From Thiodiazotropha sp040507225 (GTDB lineage: Bacteria > Pseudomonadota > Gammaproteobacteria > Chromatiales > Chromatiaceae): 64,000 bases of DNA. The position numbers and the translations under genes are program-made. How positions within the stretch are numbered: position 1 is the stretch's first letter; every line of letters begins with the position of its first letter. The stretch covers positions 1 to 64,000 of the forward strand of contig JBEVVG010000005.1 of NCBI GenBank assembly GCA_040507225.1. Reading direction: 5' to 3'. Under the pieces are notes generated by a model. The model was given only the letters and a program-made list of their open reading frames with translations. It searched no databases and was not told where the DNA came from. Below, one piece after another: positions 56,106 through 64,000 of the stretch.

Positions 56106-58007
56106 CTAGCGCTCGCCGCGGCCTACCTTGAAGAATTCGACCCCTTCCTGCAGCCGCTTGGCCTCACTGGACAGTACGTCCGAGGTTGCCGCAAGTTGTT
56201 CGGAGGCGGCGGCATTTTGCTGGGTGGCCTTGTCGAGTTCTCCAAGTGCGGTGTTGACCTGGCTGACCGCCGAGGCCTGTTCCTCCGAGGCGGTGGTGAT
56301 CTGTCCGACCAGTGAAGAGGTCTTTGTGATAGCGGGAACGACCTGTTCGAGGAGGTTGCCGGCCTCATCGGCGATTTGCACGCTGTTGCGCGCCAGGATG
56401 TTGATCTCCTCTGCGGTTACCCGGCTGCTTTCGGCAAGCTTGCGGACCTCTGCGGCCACCACCGAAAAGCCCTTGCCGTGTTCGCCTGCGCGAGCGGCTT
56501 CGATGGCCGCATTCAGGGATAGCAGGTTGGTCTTGTAGGCGATATCCTCGATCATACTGATCTTGGTCGCGATCTGCTCCATTGCCTGCACCGTTTCCTT
56601 GACCGCCTTACCGCCTTCCTCGGCCTGTTTCGCAGCCGATAAGGCTGTGTCGTTGGTGGTTCGCGCGTTTGTGGTATTGGTCTGTACAGAGGCATGCAGT
56701 TCTTCCATCGATGCCGAGGTCTCCTCGACGCTTGCAGCCTGTTCGGTGGCCGATGAACTGATTGCCTGGGCGGTGGAATTGACCTCGCTGGAAGCGTCGT
56801 TGAGTTCATCGGCGCTGGCACGCACCTCGATGACCACTTCACGCAGTTTCGCTGCCATGCGGTTCAAAGAACTGGCCAGTTGCCCCAGTTCGTCGCGGCT
56901 GTCGATGTTCATATTCGCATCGAGGTTGCCCTGTGCCATCGCCTCGGCAAACTTCAAACCCTCATCGACCGGTTGAGAGACCGACTTTTTCAAAGTGATC
57001 AGGCTGATGATGATCGGCATCAGAATCAGGGACGCGAGGGTGATACCGAAGGCGATGGCGGCCTTGCGAATGATCGCCTTGGGTCCGCTGACATCCTGAG
57101 CGAGCACCATGACGCCGATCTGCTCCTGTTTGTAGTTCTGTATCGGGAATATCGACAGTGCGACGTTGCCGATGACATCGGTGCTCGTTGCGGTCCGACC
57201 ACTGGAAAGTTTGTCCAGGGTGACCAGTGAATCGAGATGCGCGTTGTCCTGACCGGCGATCAGGACGAATTCCTTGTCCAGCAGCGGATATTTATCAGGG
57301 TCACGCAATCGGGTGGTGATGGGCAGGATGTCTGCGTTCATGTACAAGCGCGAGGTGAGCCCCTCCTGGCTGTCGAGGGATGACAGGACTTTTGCGAAAC
57401 TGATCAGTACCTCGACCGAACCGAGCTGTTTTGGCCCATCCATGACCGGGGCCAGGCCGCGCACGGTGAATCCGCCTCTGCCAGGCTCGATACCTTTGAT
57501 CGGCTTGCCATCCTGATTGATATCGACCACGGTTTGGCGAAACGACGTCAGGTCATCCGAAACATCGACCCACTGGCCGTTCCGCTTGGCCTGTTTTTCC
57601 CGCCATACGCGTAACAGGCTGCGGGCCTTGGCCAGGTGAAAATGGATTTTTGCCTTGCTGCCATAGACGTGTTCGAAGCCTTTCAGTTCGTCGGCCAGCC
57701 TCTCGCGCAAGAGATCGCGTGCAGCCTGCAACTGGGGATCGTTCTCGTCGGCGAGATTGCCATTGAGCGCGATGCGATAAGCCTCCTGCACGGCCGGTCG
57801 TTCGCTGAACAGGGCTGCCTGGGCCAGCGCCGTGTCACCGGCGTCGTCGATGGTGCGGCGCAAATCAGCAATCTTGGCATTCGCAAGCATCTGGATGAAG
57901 GATCGCTCGAGGTCGGACAACTGTCCGTTCATCAGGGTGAAACCGGCACCCCCGAGAATCAGTGCGGCGATGATGGTGGGTAGAATAAATTTGTATTTGA
58001 TACTCAT
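56106..58007 (-). CDS. Methyl-accepting chemotaxis protein
   Basis: A 633-residue transducer from ATG 58007 (GGAG upstream; a longer in-frame start at 58139 lacks sense). N-terminal helix about 8-28, a Cache-like periplasmic sensor about 30-290, second helix about 300-322, HAMP about 325-375 and a signalling domain with the hairpin tip '...AIEAARAGEHGKGFSVVAAEVRKLAESS'. No NWETF-like receptor tail is present, so it probably depends on other receptors for methylation. Ligand unknown. Confidence 0.93.
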   Translation of the reverse strand: MSIKYKFILPTIIAALILGGAGFTLMNGQLSDLERSFIQMLANAKIADLRRTIDDAGDTALAQAALFSERPAVQEAYRIALNGNLADENDPQLQAARDLLRERLADELKGFEHVYGSKAKIHFHLAKARSLLRVWREKQAKRNGQWVDVSDDLTSFRQTVVDINQDGKPIKGIEPGRGGFTVRGLAPVMDGPKQLGSVEVLISFAKVLSSLDSQEGLTSRLYMNADILPITTRLRDPDKYPLLDKEFVLIAGQDNAHLDSLVTLDKLSSGRTATSTDVIGNVALSIFPIQNYKQEQIGVMVLAQDVSGPKAIIRKAAIAFGITLASLILMPIIISLITLKKSVSQPVDEGLKFAEAMAQGNLDANMNIDSRDELGQLASSLNRMAAKLREVVIEVRASADELNDASSEVNSTAQAISSSATEQAASVEETSASMEELHASVQTNTTNARTTNDTALSAAKQAEEGGKAVKETVQAMEQIATKISMIEDIAYKTNLLSLNAAIEAARAGEHGKGFSVVAAEVRKLAESSRVTAEEINILARNSVQIADEAGNLLEQVVPAITKTSSLVGQITTASEEQASAVSQVNTALGELDKATQQNAAASEQLAATSDVLSSEAKRLQEGVEFFKVGRGER

Positions 58008-58446
58008 GGCAAACTCCGGAGGCAGGAAGAGTCGGGTCTGACAGCCCGGCTCATCACGGGTTTGGATCTCTCGACTGGATTGGCGCAGAGCATGCGTGTG
58101 TGCAAACTGCCCGAGTCTTACCATGACAATAATTACCAATCATTGCGTCATATTTTTATGTCTGATTCAAGCTCAACCTGAAACGGTTGCTACTGCCGGC
58201 AGGTGTCGTTTTCTCTACCATTGGAGCTTAGTACATTCTGATGCCAAGTCAGGATTTTCCACCCAATATTTCGTTGATCACGATCAACTCTGTAAAGATC
58301 GTGCGACATCAATTCCTCTTCGCCTGGTTTCCAGCGTGCCAAGCCCTTGTTTGCAGATTATCGTCCCCACCGCCTTCATACGGATTCTGCTTGAGATTCC
58401 GTATTTCCTGCATTTTCGCCAGCTACCCGGGAATGCCTGACTAGGG
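58008..58446. other. Intergenic region between chemoreceptor and LysR gene
   Basis: A 439-base gap after the LysR gene end and before the chemoreceptor start. It is AT-richer near 58120-58160. A weak Fur-box-like stretch near 58124-58142 does not match well. No gene. Confidence 0.45.
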
Positions 58447-59415
58447 CTATAGAGTGGGATTCTTATTCCCGGGGTGAAATCTTTCGATCAGGTCCTGGTT
58501 GCGCGCTCCCGCATCGACTTCCACATCAAGCACCCGATCCATGAAGGCTTGTGCCGCCGGGCTGATTGCGCGTCCGCGCTTGAGGATGAAACCGTGTGTC
58601 GGACTCAGCCAGGGTCGTGCGTAGTCCAGGAGTACGAACTCTCCCTGTTGCAATGATGCCTCGATTTGCAGCGGAACGACTGCGCCGATTCCGCTGCCTC
58701 CGGCCACAATCGTGCGAGTGGACGAAAAATCGTCAACCTCAACTGCCGGCACGAGGAAGCCCGTGTCCTGATTCAGGTCGGCCTTACCGGGCACGGCATC
58801 GGCCAGTTGACTTGGGACCCTGATGGATACGAGGGGAAAATTCTCCAGATCCACCCGGGTAATACCTGGGACGTTGGCAAGTGGATGGTCACACGACACG
58901 AACAGGGCCATTTCGTGGTTGCTGACGGGGTGTACTGTGAAACGTTCGTCAGACAGCGCGGCGTCGATGGCGGCAAAACCGACATCGGCGGCATTGCTCA
59001 GGACCAGTCTGTTGACCTCCTCCCAGTTGCTGACATGGACGCGAAACCCCAGATTCGGGTGAAGCCTGACCAGATCCGCGATGGCACGGTTGCCGGAGAC
59101 CTCGGCCGGGTAGATTCCAAAGGCTACTGTCAGCGTACCGCTGTCGAGCCCCCTGAGAAAGGATATTTCCCGTTCCAGTTCCTCGACTTCAGATACCGCG
59201 AGCTTGGCGCGCCGTAGCAGTACCTCACCAAAAGCCGTGGGTGTGACCGGGCCTCGGGTGCGGTCGAATAGCCACACACCCAGGCTGTCCTCCAGCTTGC
59301 GAATACTGCGTGAGAAGGCGCTTTGGGAGACATTCGCCTCGGCTGCGGCCTGGGTGAAATTGCCACTCCTGGCCAATAACAGGGCGTGTTCCAGTTGGCG
59401 ATGAGTTATGCTCAT
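58447..59415 (-). CDS. LysR-family transcriptional regulator
   Basis: A 322-residue regulator. N-terminal winged helix-turn-helix about 1-60 ('HALLLARSGNFTQAAAEANVSQSAFSRSIRKLEDSLGVWLFDRT') and substrate-binding domain about 90-300. It diverges from the arylsulfatase gene with 90 bases between starts, the classic LysR target arrangement, so it likely controls the sulfatase and perhaps the BASS gene. Inducer unknown. Confidence 0.93.
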   Translation of the reverse strand: MSITHRQLEHALLLARSGNFTQAAAEANVSQSAFSRSIRKLEDSLGVWLFDRTRGPVTPTAFGEVLLRRAKLAVSEVEELEREISFLRGLDSGTLTVAFGIYPAEVSGNRAIADLVRLHPNLGFRVHVSNWEEVNRLVLSNAADVGFAAIDAALSDERFTVHPVSNHEMALFVSCDHPLANVPGITRVDLENFPLVSIRVPSQLADAVPGKADLNQDTGFLVPAVEVDDFSSTRTIVAGGSGIGAVVPLQIEASLQQGEFVLLDYARPWLSPTHGFILKRGRAISPAAQAFMDRVLDVEVDAGARNQDLIERFHPGNKNPTL

Positions 59416-59505
59416 GCGTTTTATGTCAGCTTTTCCTGTAAATAATGCATTGGACGCCGTCAGGGGCCTGTGGTCAACTCGCGATGCAAAAAGGAGGACA
59501 ATTTA

Positions 59506-61074
59506 ATGCGCGGAATGATCACACTCTGGGCACGCACGGCCACCTTTGTGCTGTGCCTTCTGCCCATCGCCAGCCATGCGGCCGGCCAGCCGAACATCCT
59601 GGTCATCATGGCGGACGATGTGGGTTGGGCGAGCCTCAGCAGCTACCACCAGGGCGTAAAGAGCATTCAAACCCCCCGCATCGACCAGCTGGCTGCCGAA
59701 GGGGTCAGGTTCACTGACTACTATGCACAACCTTCCTGCACTGCGGGCCGGGCCGCGTTTCTCACCGGCCAGTTCCCGGTGCGTACCGGCATGCACACGG
59801 TCGGCCTGCCTGGCGAGGACGCGGGGCTGCGGCCCGAGGATCCGACCCTTGCAGCATTGCTCAAGCGGCTTGGGTATACGACCGGTCAGTTCGGCAAGAA
59901 TCACCTGGGGGACCGCAACCCATATCTGCCGACCAATCTCGGTTTCGATGAATTCTGGGGTTGGCTCTACCATCTCAACGCCATGGAGTACAGCGTGGAT
60001 CCGGATTGGCCGGACGACGAGGATTTCGCGCGACGCTTCGGCCCGCGCAACATCGTGCACTCCTACGCAACGCACACGGATGACGCCACCGATCAGGAGC
60101 GCTGGGGACGCGTCGGAAAACAACGCATCGTGGATGACGGACCCGCGCCGCCCAAGCGTCAGGAGACTCTGGACGATGAAGTGACAGCCCACACCATCGA
60201 GTTCATGCGTCGTACCGTGGCTGACAAAGAGCCCTTTTTCGTGTGGATGAACCCTGCACGCGCTCACGTCTGGACGCATCTGAAACCCGAATACGAGAAT
60301 CAGTTGGGAAACGGCAAGGGACTCCAGGATGTGGTGATGAAGGAGCTCGATGACAACGTCGGCAAGGTGCTCGATGAACTCGACCGGTTGGGGATCGCAG
60401 ACGATACAATTGTAATTTTCACCTCGGACAACGGGCCTGAAACCATGACCTGGCCCGATGGCGGCACCACGCCTTTTCGCGGCGAGAAGGGCACGACCTG
60501 GGAAGGTGGGTTTCGTGTGCCGGCGATCGTCCGGTGGCCCGGCAACATCCCACAAGGCAGGGTCCTGAACGGTATCTTCGACAGTCTGGACTGGGTGCCG
60601 ACACTGGTGGCGGCGGCCGGCGGACCTGAAGACCTGCCCAAGCTGATGAAGCAGGGGCATTGGGGTTACCAGGTTCACCTCGACGGCTACAACCAGCTCT
60701 CGTTCCTGCGCGGTGAATCATCCAGCAACCGCGCCGAGGTGATCTATTATTCGGGTACCCGGCTTCAGGCGGTGCGCTATAACGACTGGAAGGCTCATTT
60801 CGCGGTGCAGAACGAGGGCTGGTCAGGTCCTGTGGAAGAGCTGAATGCCCCGCTGTTGTTCAACCTGCGCCGGGACCCCTATGAAAAAGCCGCCGAGGAG
60901 TCCGGTCTCTATACCGGCTGGATGGGTAAGAAGATGTGGGCCTTCGGCCCAGCGAAACAACTCGTTGCCCGGCATCTTGCAACGCTTCAGGAGTTTCCTC
61001 CCCGCGGGGCGAAAGTCAGCAATGCCGAAACTGTTGAGCGTCAGGTCAGCGAAGAGCAGGGCCTGTCCCAATAG
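59506..61074 (+). CDS. Exported arylsulfatase family protein
   Basis: A 522-residue sulfatase, RBS AAGGAGG before ATG 59506; an upstream start at 59470 is unlikely. Signal peptide about 1-24 (SHAAG). Metal ligands in 'IMADDVGW' and the formylglycine motif 'CTAGR', with Cys78 to be oxidised by a maturase; Ala replaces the more common Pro. 'FTSDNGPETMTWPDG' carries further metal ligands. The C-terminal 'LFNLRRDPYE' is typical. It hydrolyses a sulfate ester in the periplasm; substrate unknown. LysR diverges from it. Confidence 0.93.
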   Translation: MRGMITLWARTATFVLCLLPIASHAAGQPNILVIMADDVGWASLSSYHQGVKSIQTPRIDQLAAEGVRFTDYYAQPSCTAGRAAFLTGQFPVRTGMHTVGLPGEDAGLRPEDPTLAALLKRLGYTTGQFGKNHLGDRNPYLPTNLGFDEFWGWLYHLNAMEYSVDPDWPDDEDFARRFGPRNIVHSYATHTDDATDQERWGRVGKQRIVDDGPAPPKRQETLDDEVTAHTIEFMRRTVADKEPFFVWMNPARAHVWTHLKPEYENQLGNGKGLQDVVMKELDDNVGKVLDELDRLGIADDTIVIFTSDNGPETMTWPDGGTTPFRGEKGTTWEGGFRVPAIVRWPGNIPQGRVLNGIFDSLDWVPTLVAAAGGPEDLPKLMKQGHWGYQVHLDGYNQLSFLRGESSSNRAEVIYYSGTRLQAVRYNDWKAHFAVQNEGWSGPVEELNAPLLFNLRRDPYEKAAEESGLYTGWMGKKMWAFGPAKQLVARHLATLQEFPPRGAKVSNAETVERQVSEEQGLSQ

Positions 61075-61494
61075 CCACCGCTGCGGGGTGATGACACGAT
61101 CGAGACACATCCGTCGCCGCACTGCACTGGTATCGCCGATGACGCCAGCAGAGAGAAAGCCGCCCCGGTTTGCCTTGGCCAATCCGGGGCGGGTTGGGTG
61201 CGAGAGAGCCGCAACCATCGGATTCGTGTAAACAGGCACTAAGCAGAATCCACTCCCTCCAAAATCCCACTCCAGCCTGTAAAGTAGTTGAAAATAGTGC
61301 GCTGACCGGGCCTGCGCTATGATTTCGCCTGCTGGGAGTGGCAAGTGAATCGCGCTATCCGGATGGCTTTATGGTTCCAAGACCTTACCTGGACTAGGCT
61401 GCCTAAGAGGGAGGGTGGACATGAGACTATGGATTTCACCCCGTGAAACAGCGAAACGCGAGGTCGTTTCACCGCGCGCTACAATTTGCCGTCA
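61075..61494. other. Intergenic region between arylsulfatase and BASS genes
   Basis: A 420-base gap. It contains a strong hairpin at 61160-61192 and a GTGAAAC/GTTTCAC inverted repeat at 61443-61472, just upstream of the BASS gene. No gene is supported. Confidence 0.5.
61160..61192. terminator. Strong hairpin after arylsulfatase
   Basis: CCGCCCCGG (61160-61168) pairs with CCGGGGCGG (61184-61192); the loop itself contains TTGGCCAA. It lies about 86 bases after the sulfatase stop. No T-run follows, so it is a possible terminator or mRNA stabiliser. Confidence 0.4.
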
Positions 61495-62346
61495 ATGACC
61501 GGAGACCTGCTCATTCCACTGATTGTGGTGCTGCTGATGGTGACAGCCGGCACCGGTGTGCGGGCCGCTCAGTTCAAATGGGTGCTACGCAGTCCGCTGG
61601 TCCTCCTGGGAGGCACGCTCGCCCAACTTCTGCTCTTGCCACTGGTTGCTGTGTTGCTTATAACGGCAACCAACCCGGCACCGGAACTCGCTGCGGGATT
61701 GATTCTGGTGGCGGCCTGTCCGGGGGGAGCCTTGTCCAATTTCTACTGTTACCTGGGTCGCCTCAGCGTGTCACTGTCGGTGATAATGACGACCCTGTCG
61801 ACGCTGCTTTCCTTCGCCACTCTTCCGGCGATACTGAGCCTGGCCCTGCCTTTGATGGATCCTGACGCCGGGAGTGAAATACCTATTGCAGAGATGATGC
61901 TGCGGCTGGTGATTTTCCTGCTGATTCCTGTGGGGATTGGGATGCTGTTTCAGTATCTTGCACCGGATATGGTTGAGCGCCTGGCGTTGCGACTTCGTGT
62001 AGTCAGTCAGGCATTGCTGGTGGGATTGATCGGACTGATCCTGTTTGAGCAATGGCAGACGGTCACTGCAACCTATCGCGAGTCTGTGTCGTTCGCTGTT
62101 GTGTTTACGTTCTCGGCGTTCATGCTTGGCTGGCTGGTCGGAACACTGCTCGGCGCCGCTGCGGAGGCGAGATATGTTTTATCGATTGAATTCGCGATCC
62201 GCAATCTGGGTGCTGCGGCGCTGGTTGCGACGACCACGCTGGGGCGTCCCGAGTTCCTGGCATTTGGTGCACTGTTCGTGGTCATCCAGTTGCCAATGGT
62301 GCTGCTTCTGCTGTGGTTAAAGGGGAGGTTCGCCGAGGGAAGTTGA
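61495..62346 (+). CDS. Bile acid:sodium symporter family transporter
   Basis: A 283-residue membrane protein with about nine helices, family BASS. Start at ATG 61495, with an in-frame TTG at 61486 also possible. Motifs include 'LVAACPGGALSNFYCYLGR' and the long conserved 'FAIRNLGAAALVATTTLGRPEFLAFGALFV' near the end. Members move bile acids, keto acids or other organic anions with sodium. Proximity to the arylsulfatase suggests uptake of a sulfated or desulfated organic anion (inference). Confidence 0.85.
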   Translation: MTGDLLIPLIVVLLMVTAGTGVRAAQFKWVLRSPLVLLGGTLAQLLLLPLVAVLLITATNPAPELAAGLILVAACPGGALSNFYCYLGRLSVSLSVIMTTLSTLLSFATLPAILSLALPLMDPDAGSEIPIAEMMLRLVIFLLIPVGIGMLFQYLAPDMVERLALRLRVVSQALLVGLIGLILFEQWQTVTATYRESVSFAVVFTFSAFMLGWLVGTLLGAAAEARYVLSIEFAIRNLGAAALVATTTLGRPEFLAFGALFVVIQLPMVLLLLWLKGRFAEGS

Positions 62347-62410
62347 ACGTACCCATCGGGTTTGTTTACAGGGCCTTTAAACGGGATGAGTCGGATCCGG
62401 GTGAAGGGGT

Positions 62411-64000
62411 CTATTGCGCGAGCACCACACCGGTTCCGGGGTGTAGATAATAGTTCACCTGCGCCGGTGGGATATCGGGTATCCCGCCTGCGTTGACCTG
62501 AATCGAATTCCCATCGACCAGAACCTTCCACTTGCCTTTCGGCAGATGAAAATCCGCACCGCTGTTACTGCCATTCAAGAGTACGATCAGCGACTGCCGG
62601 TCACGCCGTATCCGGTACCAGACAGGAGGAGGCTTCAGGATGAAGCCGATCGCATTGGTATTGTCACGATGTGGAAAGCCGGTTGGGTAGATCCAGCAGA
62701 TATCCCACAATACGGCTTTTTCATAGTGATACCTGAGATGCTTTTTATAGTGAAAATGCGGCAGGGTCTTGCGCAGCAGAATCAACCGTGAGACGGCTGT
62801 GGTCAGGTCCTGGTTGGCCCGCAGTTTTCCCCAGTCGATCTGGTTGAGGTCAGGCCGGTTGTAACTGTTGTCGTGACCTTGCTTGCTGTGCATGAGTTCG
62901 GAACCTTCGCTCAACATCGGCACACCCTGTGAGGTCAGTACCATCAATATGCCAAGAAATGCGCGTTTCCGGTCATTTCCGACGAAATCGGCGAGACTTT
63001 TTCCGTCATGGCTGGTGAGATAGTTGATACGTTGTTGCGGTCGAACGGCCCAGCCGCCATTCCTGATATGGTTTCCGGTGATCGCCTGTATCAGACGGTC
63101 ACGATTGTGATGATCACCATGCCCCATCAGAAATGTTCTTGCCGGTTCCCGGAAATCATCATTCCATACCGCCCAGCGTGAATGGGCGAACTCATGCGCC
63201 ATGTCCCCTTTACCCCAGAGTGTCCCTCCGAGCGCCCAGGGTTCCGCGATCAGGTAGATGCTTTTCGGCAGGCGCCGGTCAATTTCAAGCATGGTCTGTT
63301 TGTCATGCAGGGCGCCAAGGTCGAATCGAAAGCCGTCAAAGCGATAGTTCTGTACCAGGTGCTGCAGCGTCTGGATGATCATTTCTCGAATGAAGGGATG
63401 CTCGGTATTGACGGTCGGTCCGCAACCGGAGCCATGACAGAAGTCGCCGTTCTCATGTTTGCGGTAGACGATCTCCTTGCCCCACGCCAGTACCCACAAT
63501 TCGGCGCCATGATTGAATACCACATCCAGTATCACGGGGATTCCCTGGCCATGCATCGCATCCACCACCGCCATGACCTCTTTATTGACGTCTATTTCCT
63601 TCAGCGCGTAGCTTTCCCGCATGGCGTGAAACGAGGTCGTGAAGTAACCCCAGTCCTGACCGAGTAAACGGTCGCTGGCATGCAATGGGAGAAATTCCAC
63701 GCAGACATTCATCTGCCTGAGATGTCTGAGAACCTTGGGTGATGTGGCGCCGGGGTAGCGGCCCCGGTGTGACGGATGCGATACCTCTGTGTTCCGGTGT
63801 CGGCTCAATGCGGGCAGATGGGTTTCATAGATCACGATGTCATGCAACGGTGGGGTGACGAAGTCGGAGTTTTTCCAGTCATATCGCAGATCGGAAAAAT
63901 AGGACTTGATCGACTTTTCATCCCGTTTGGTCAGGTGGGCCAGCGGGTCGGCGACACTGAATACCCGTCCGTTTTCAACGACGTTGAAATGATAGCTGTG
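62411..64000 (-). CDS. GH13 glycogen-debranching-type enzyme (5' end cut)
   Basis: The reading frame stays open to the right edge, so the gene starts beyond 64000; about 530 residues are present. The frame before position 63847 includes 'DPLAHLTKRDEKSIKSYFSD' and 'VIYETHLPALSRHR', typical of isoamylase/GlgX-like enzymes. Catalytic parts: 'FDGFRFDLGALHD' (nucleophile Asp), 'YLIAEPWALGG' (acid Glu) and 'NYLTSHDGKSLADFV'. The C-terminus has a beta-rich domain. It would cut alpha-1,6 branches of glycogen or starch. The exact subfamily is not set. Confidence 0.85.
   Translation of the reverse strand, partial: HSYHFNVVENGRVFSVADPLAHLTKRDEKSIKSYFSDLRYDWKNSDFVTPPLHDIVIYETHLPALSRHRNTEVSHPSHRGRYPGATSPKVLRHLRQMNVCVEFLPLHASDRLLGQDWGYFTTSFHAMRESYALKEIDVNKEVMAVVDAMHGQGIPVILDVVFNHGAELWVLAWGKEIVYRKHENGDFCHGSGCGPTVNTEHPFIREMIIQTLQHLVQNYRFDGFRFDLGALHDKQTMLEIDRRLPKSIYLIAEPWALGGTLWGKGDMAHEFAHSRWAVWNDDFREPARTFLMGHGDHHNRDRLIQAITGNHIRNGGWAVRPQQRINYLTSHDGKSLADFVGNDRKRAFLGILMVLTSQGVPMLSEGSELMHSKQGHDNSYNRPDLNQIDWGKLRANQDLTTAVSRLILLRKTLPHFHYKKHLRYHYEKAVLWDICWIYPTGFPHRDNTNAIGFILKPPPVWYRIRRDRQSLIVLLNGSNSGADFHLPKGKWKVLVDGNSIQVNAGGIPDIPPAQVNYYLHPGTGVVLAQ

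Noticed and set aside
58124..58142. Fur-box-like AT-rich stretch upstream of the chemoreceptor
   Set aside because: Only about 11 of 19 matches to the consensus, close to chance for such composition.

Overview
The window looks like a chromosomal segment of a free-living or host-associated marine-type gammaproteobacterium with a GC-rich genome. The evidence is the housekeeping pair guaB-guaA next to xseA, a DUF1841 protein, an Entner-Doudoroff operon, several c-di-GMP signalling proteins and a Zrg-type zinc uptake operon. No rRNA, tRNA, CRISPR array, phage module or intact insertion sequence was seen. The species cannot be named from the sequence alone.

Layout. 1-3200: a common palindromic intergenic repeat, DUF302 and DUF1841 genes, a small membrane protein and an aldehyde dehydrogenase. 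3359-7566: a two-gene RND efflux system. 7754-17766: a gene cluster around an exported arginase/agmatinase-family hydrolase. It has an outer-membrane barrel, an MFS carrier, a TolB-like/TPR regulator, a divergent OprB-like porin, the hydrolase, a membrane-anchored PpiC-type foldase, a HupE/UreJ-type metal permease, a small membrane protein and a second outer-membrane protein. Two identical operator-like palindromes (AGGTTAA-N8-TTAACCT) lie in front of the two outer-membrane arms of this cluster. 17940-26270: xseA, a large sensor GGDEF-EAL protein, guaB and guaA. 26271-28440: an AT-rich islet with a class 3 lipase. 28441-34653: a multi-PAS histidine kinase, a single-domain response regulator and a response regulator-GGDEF-EAL protein. 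35387-36966: a DUF6279 lipoprotein and a membrane protein. 37420-41452: a zinc operon (DUF2946-like protein, ZrgA, ABC ATPase, permease, DUF3299 lipoprotein). 42212-47423: edd-eda-zwf-opcA. 47648-50010: an acyltransferase, a Tat-exported aldo-keto reductase and a DsbA-like protein. 50620-55944: a PlpD-type patatin, a 174-bp MITE-like palindromic element, a periplasmic-binding GGDEF protein and a DUF3530-like hydrolase. 56106-62346: a chemoreceptor, a LysR regulator diverging from an arylsulfatase, and a BASS-type transporter. 62411-64000: a GH13 glycogen-debranching-type enzyme cut by the window edge.

How the genes work together. The best candidate for an undescribed system is 7754-17766: a regulon built to bring a nitrogen-rich (guanidino or ureido) compound across the outer membrane, hydrolyse it in the periplasm with a binuclear-metal enzyme, and support that enzyme with a foldase and possibly a metal permease. 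The substrate and the operator-regulator link are inferences. Four proteins (GGDEF-EAL, RR-GGDEF-EAL, SBP-GGDEF and the chemoreceptor) point to extensive environmental sensing. One EAL domain has lost two catalytic residues and is probably not a working phosphodiesterase.
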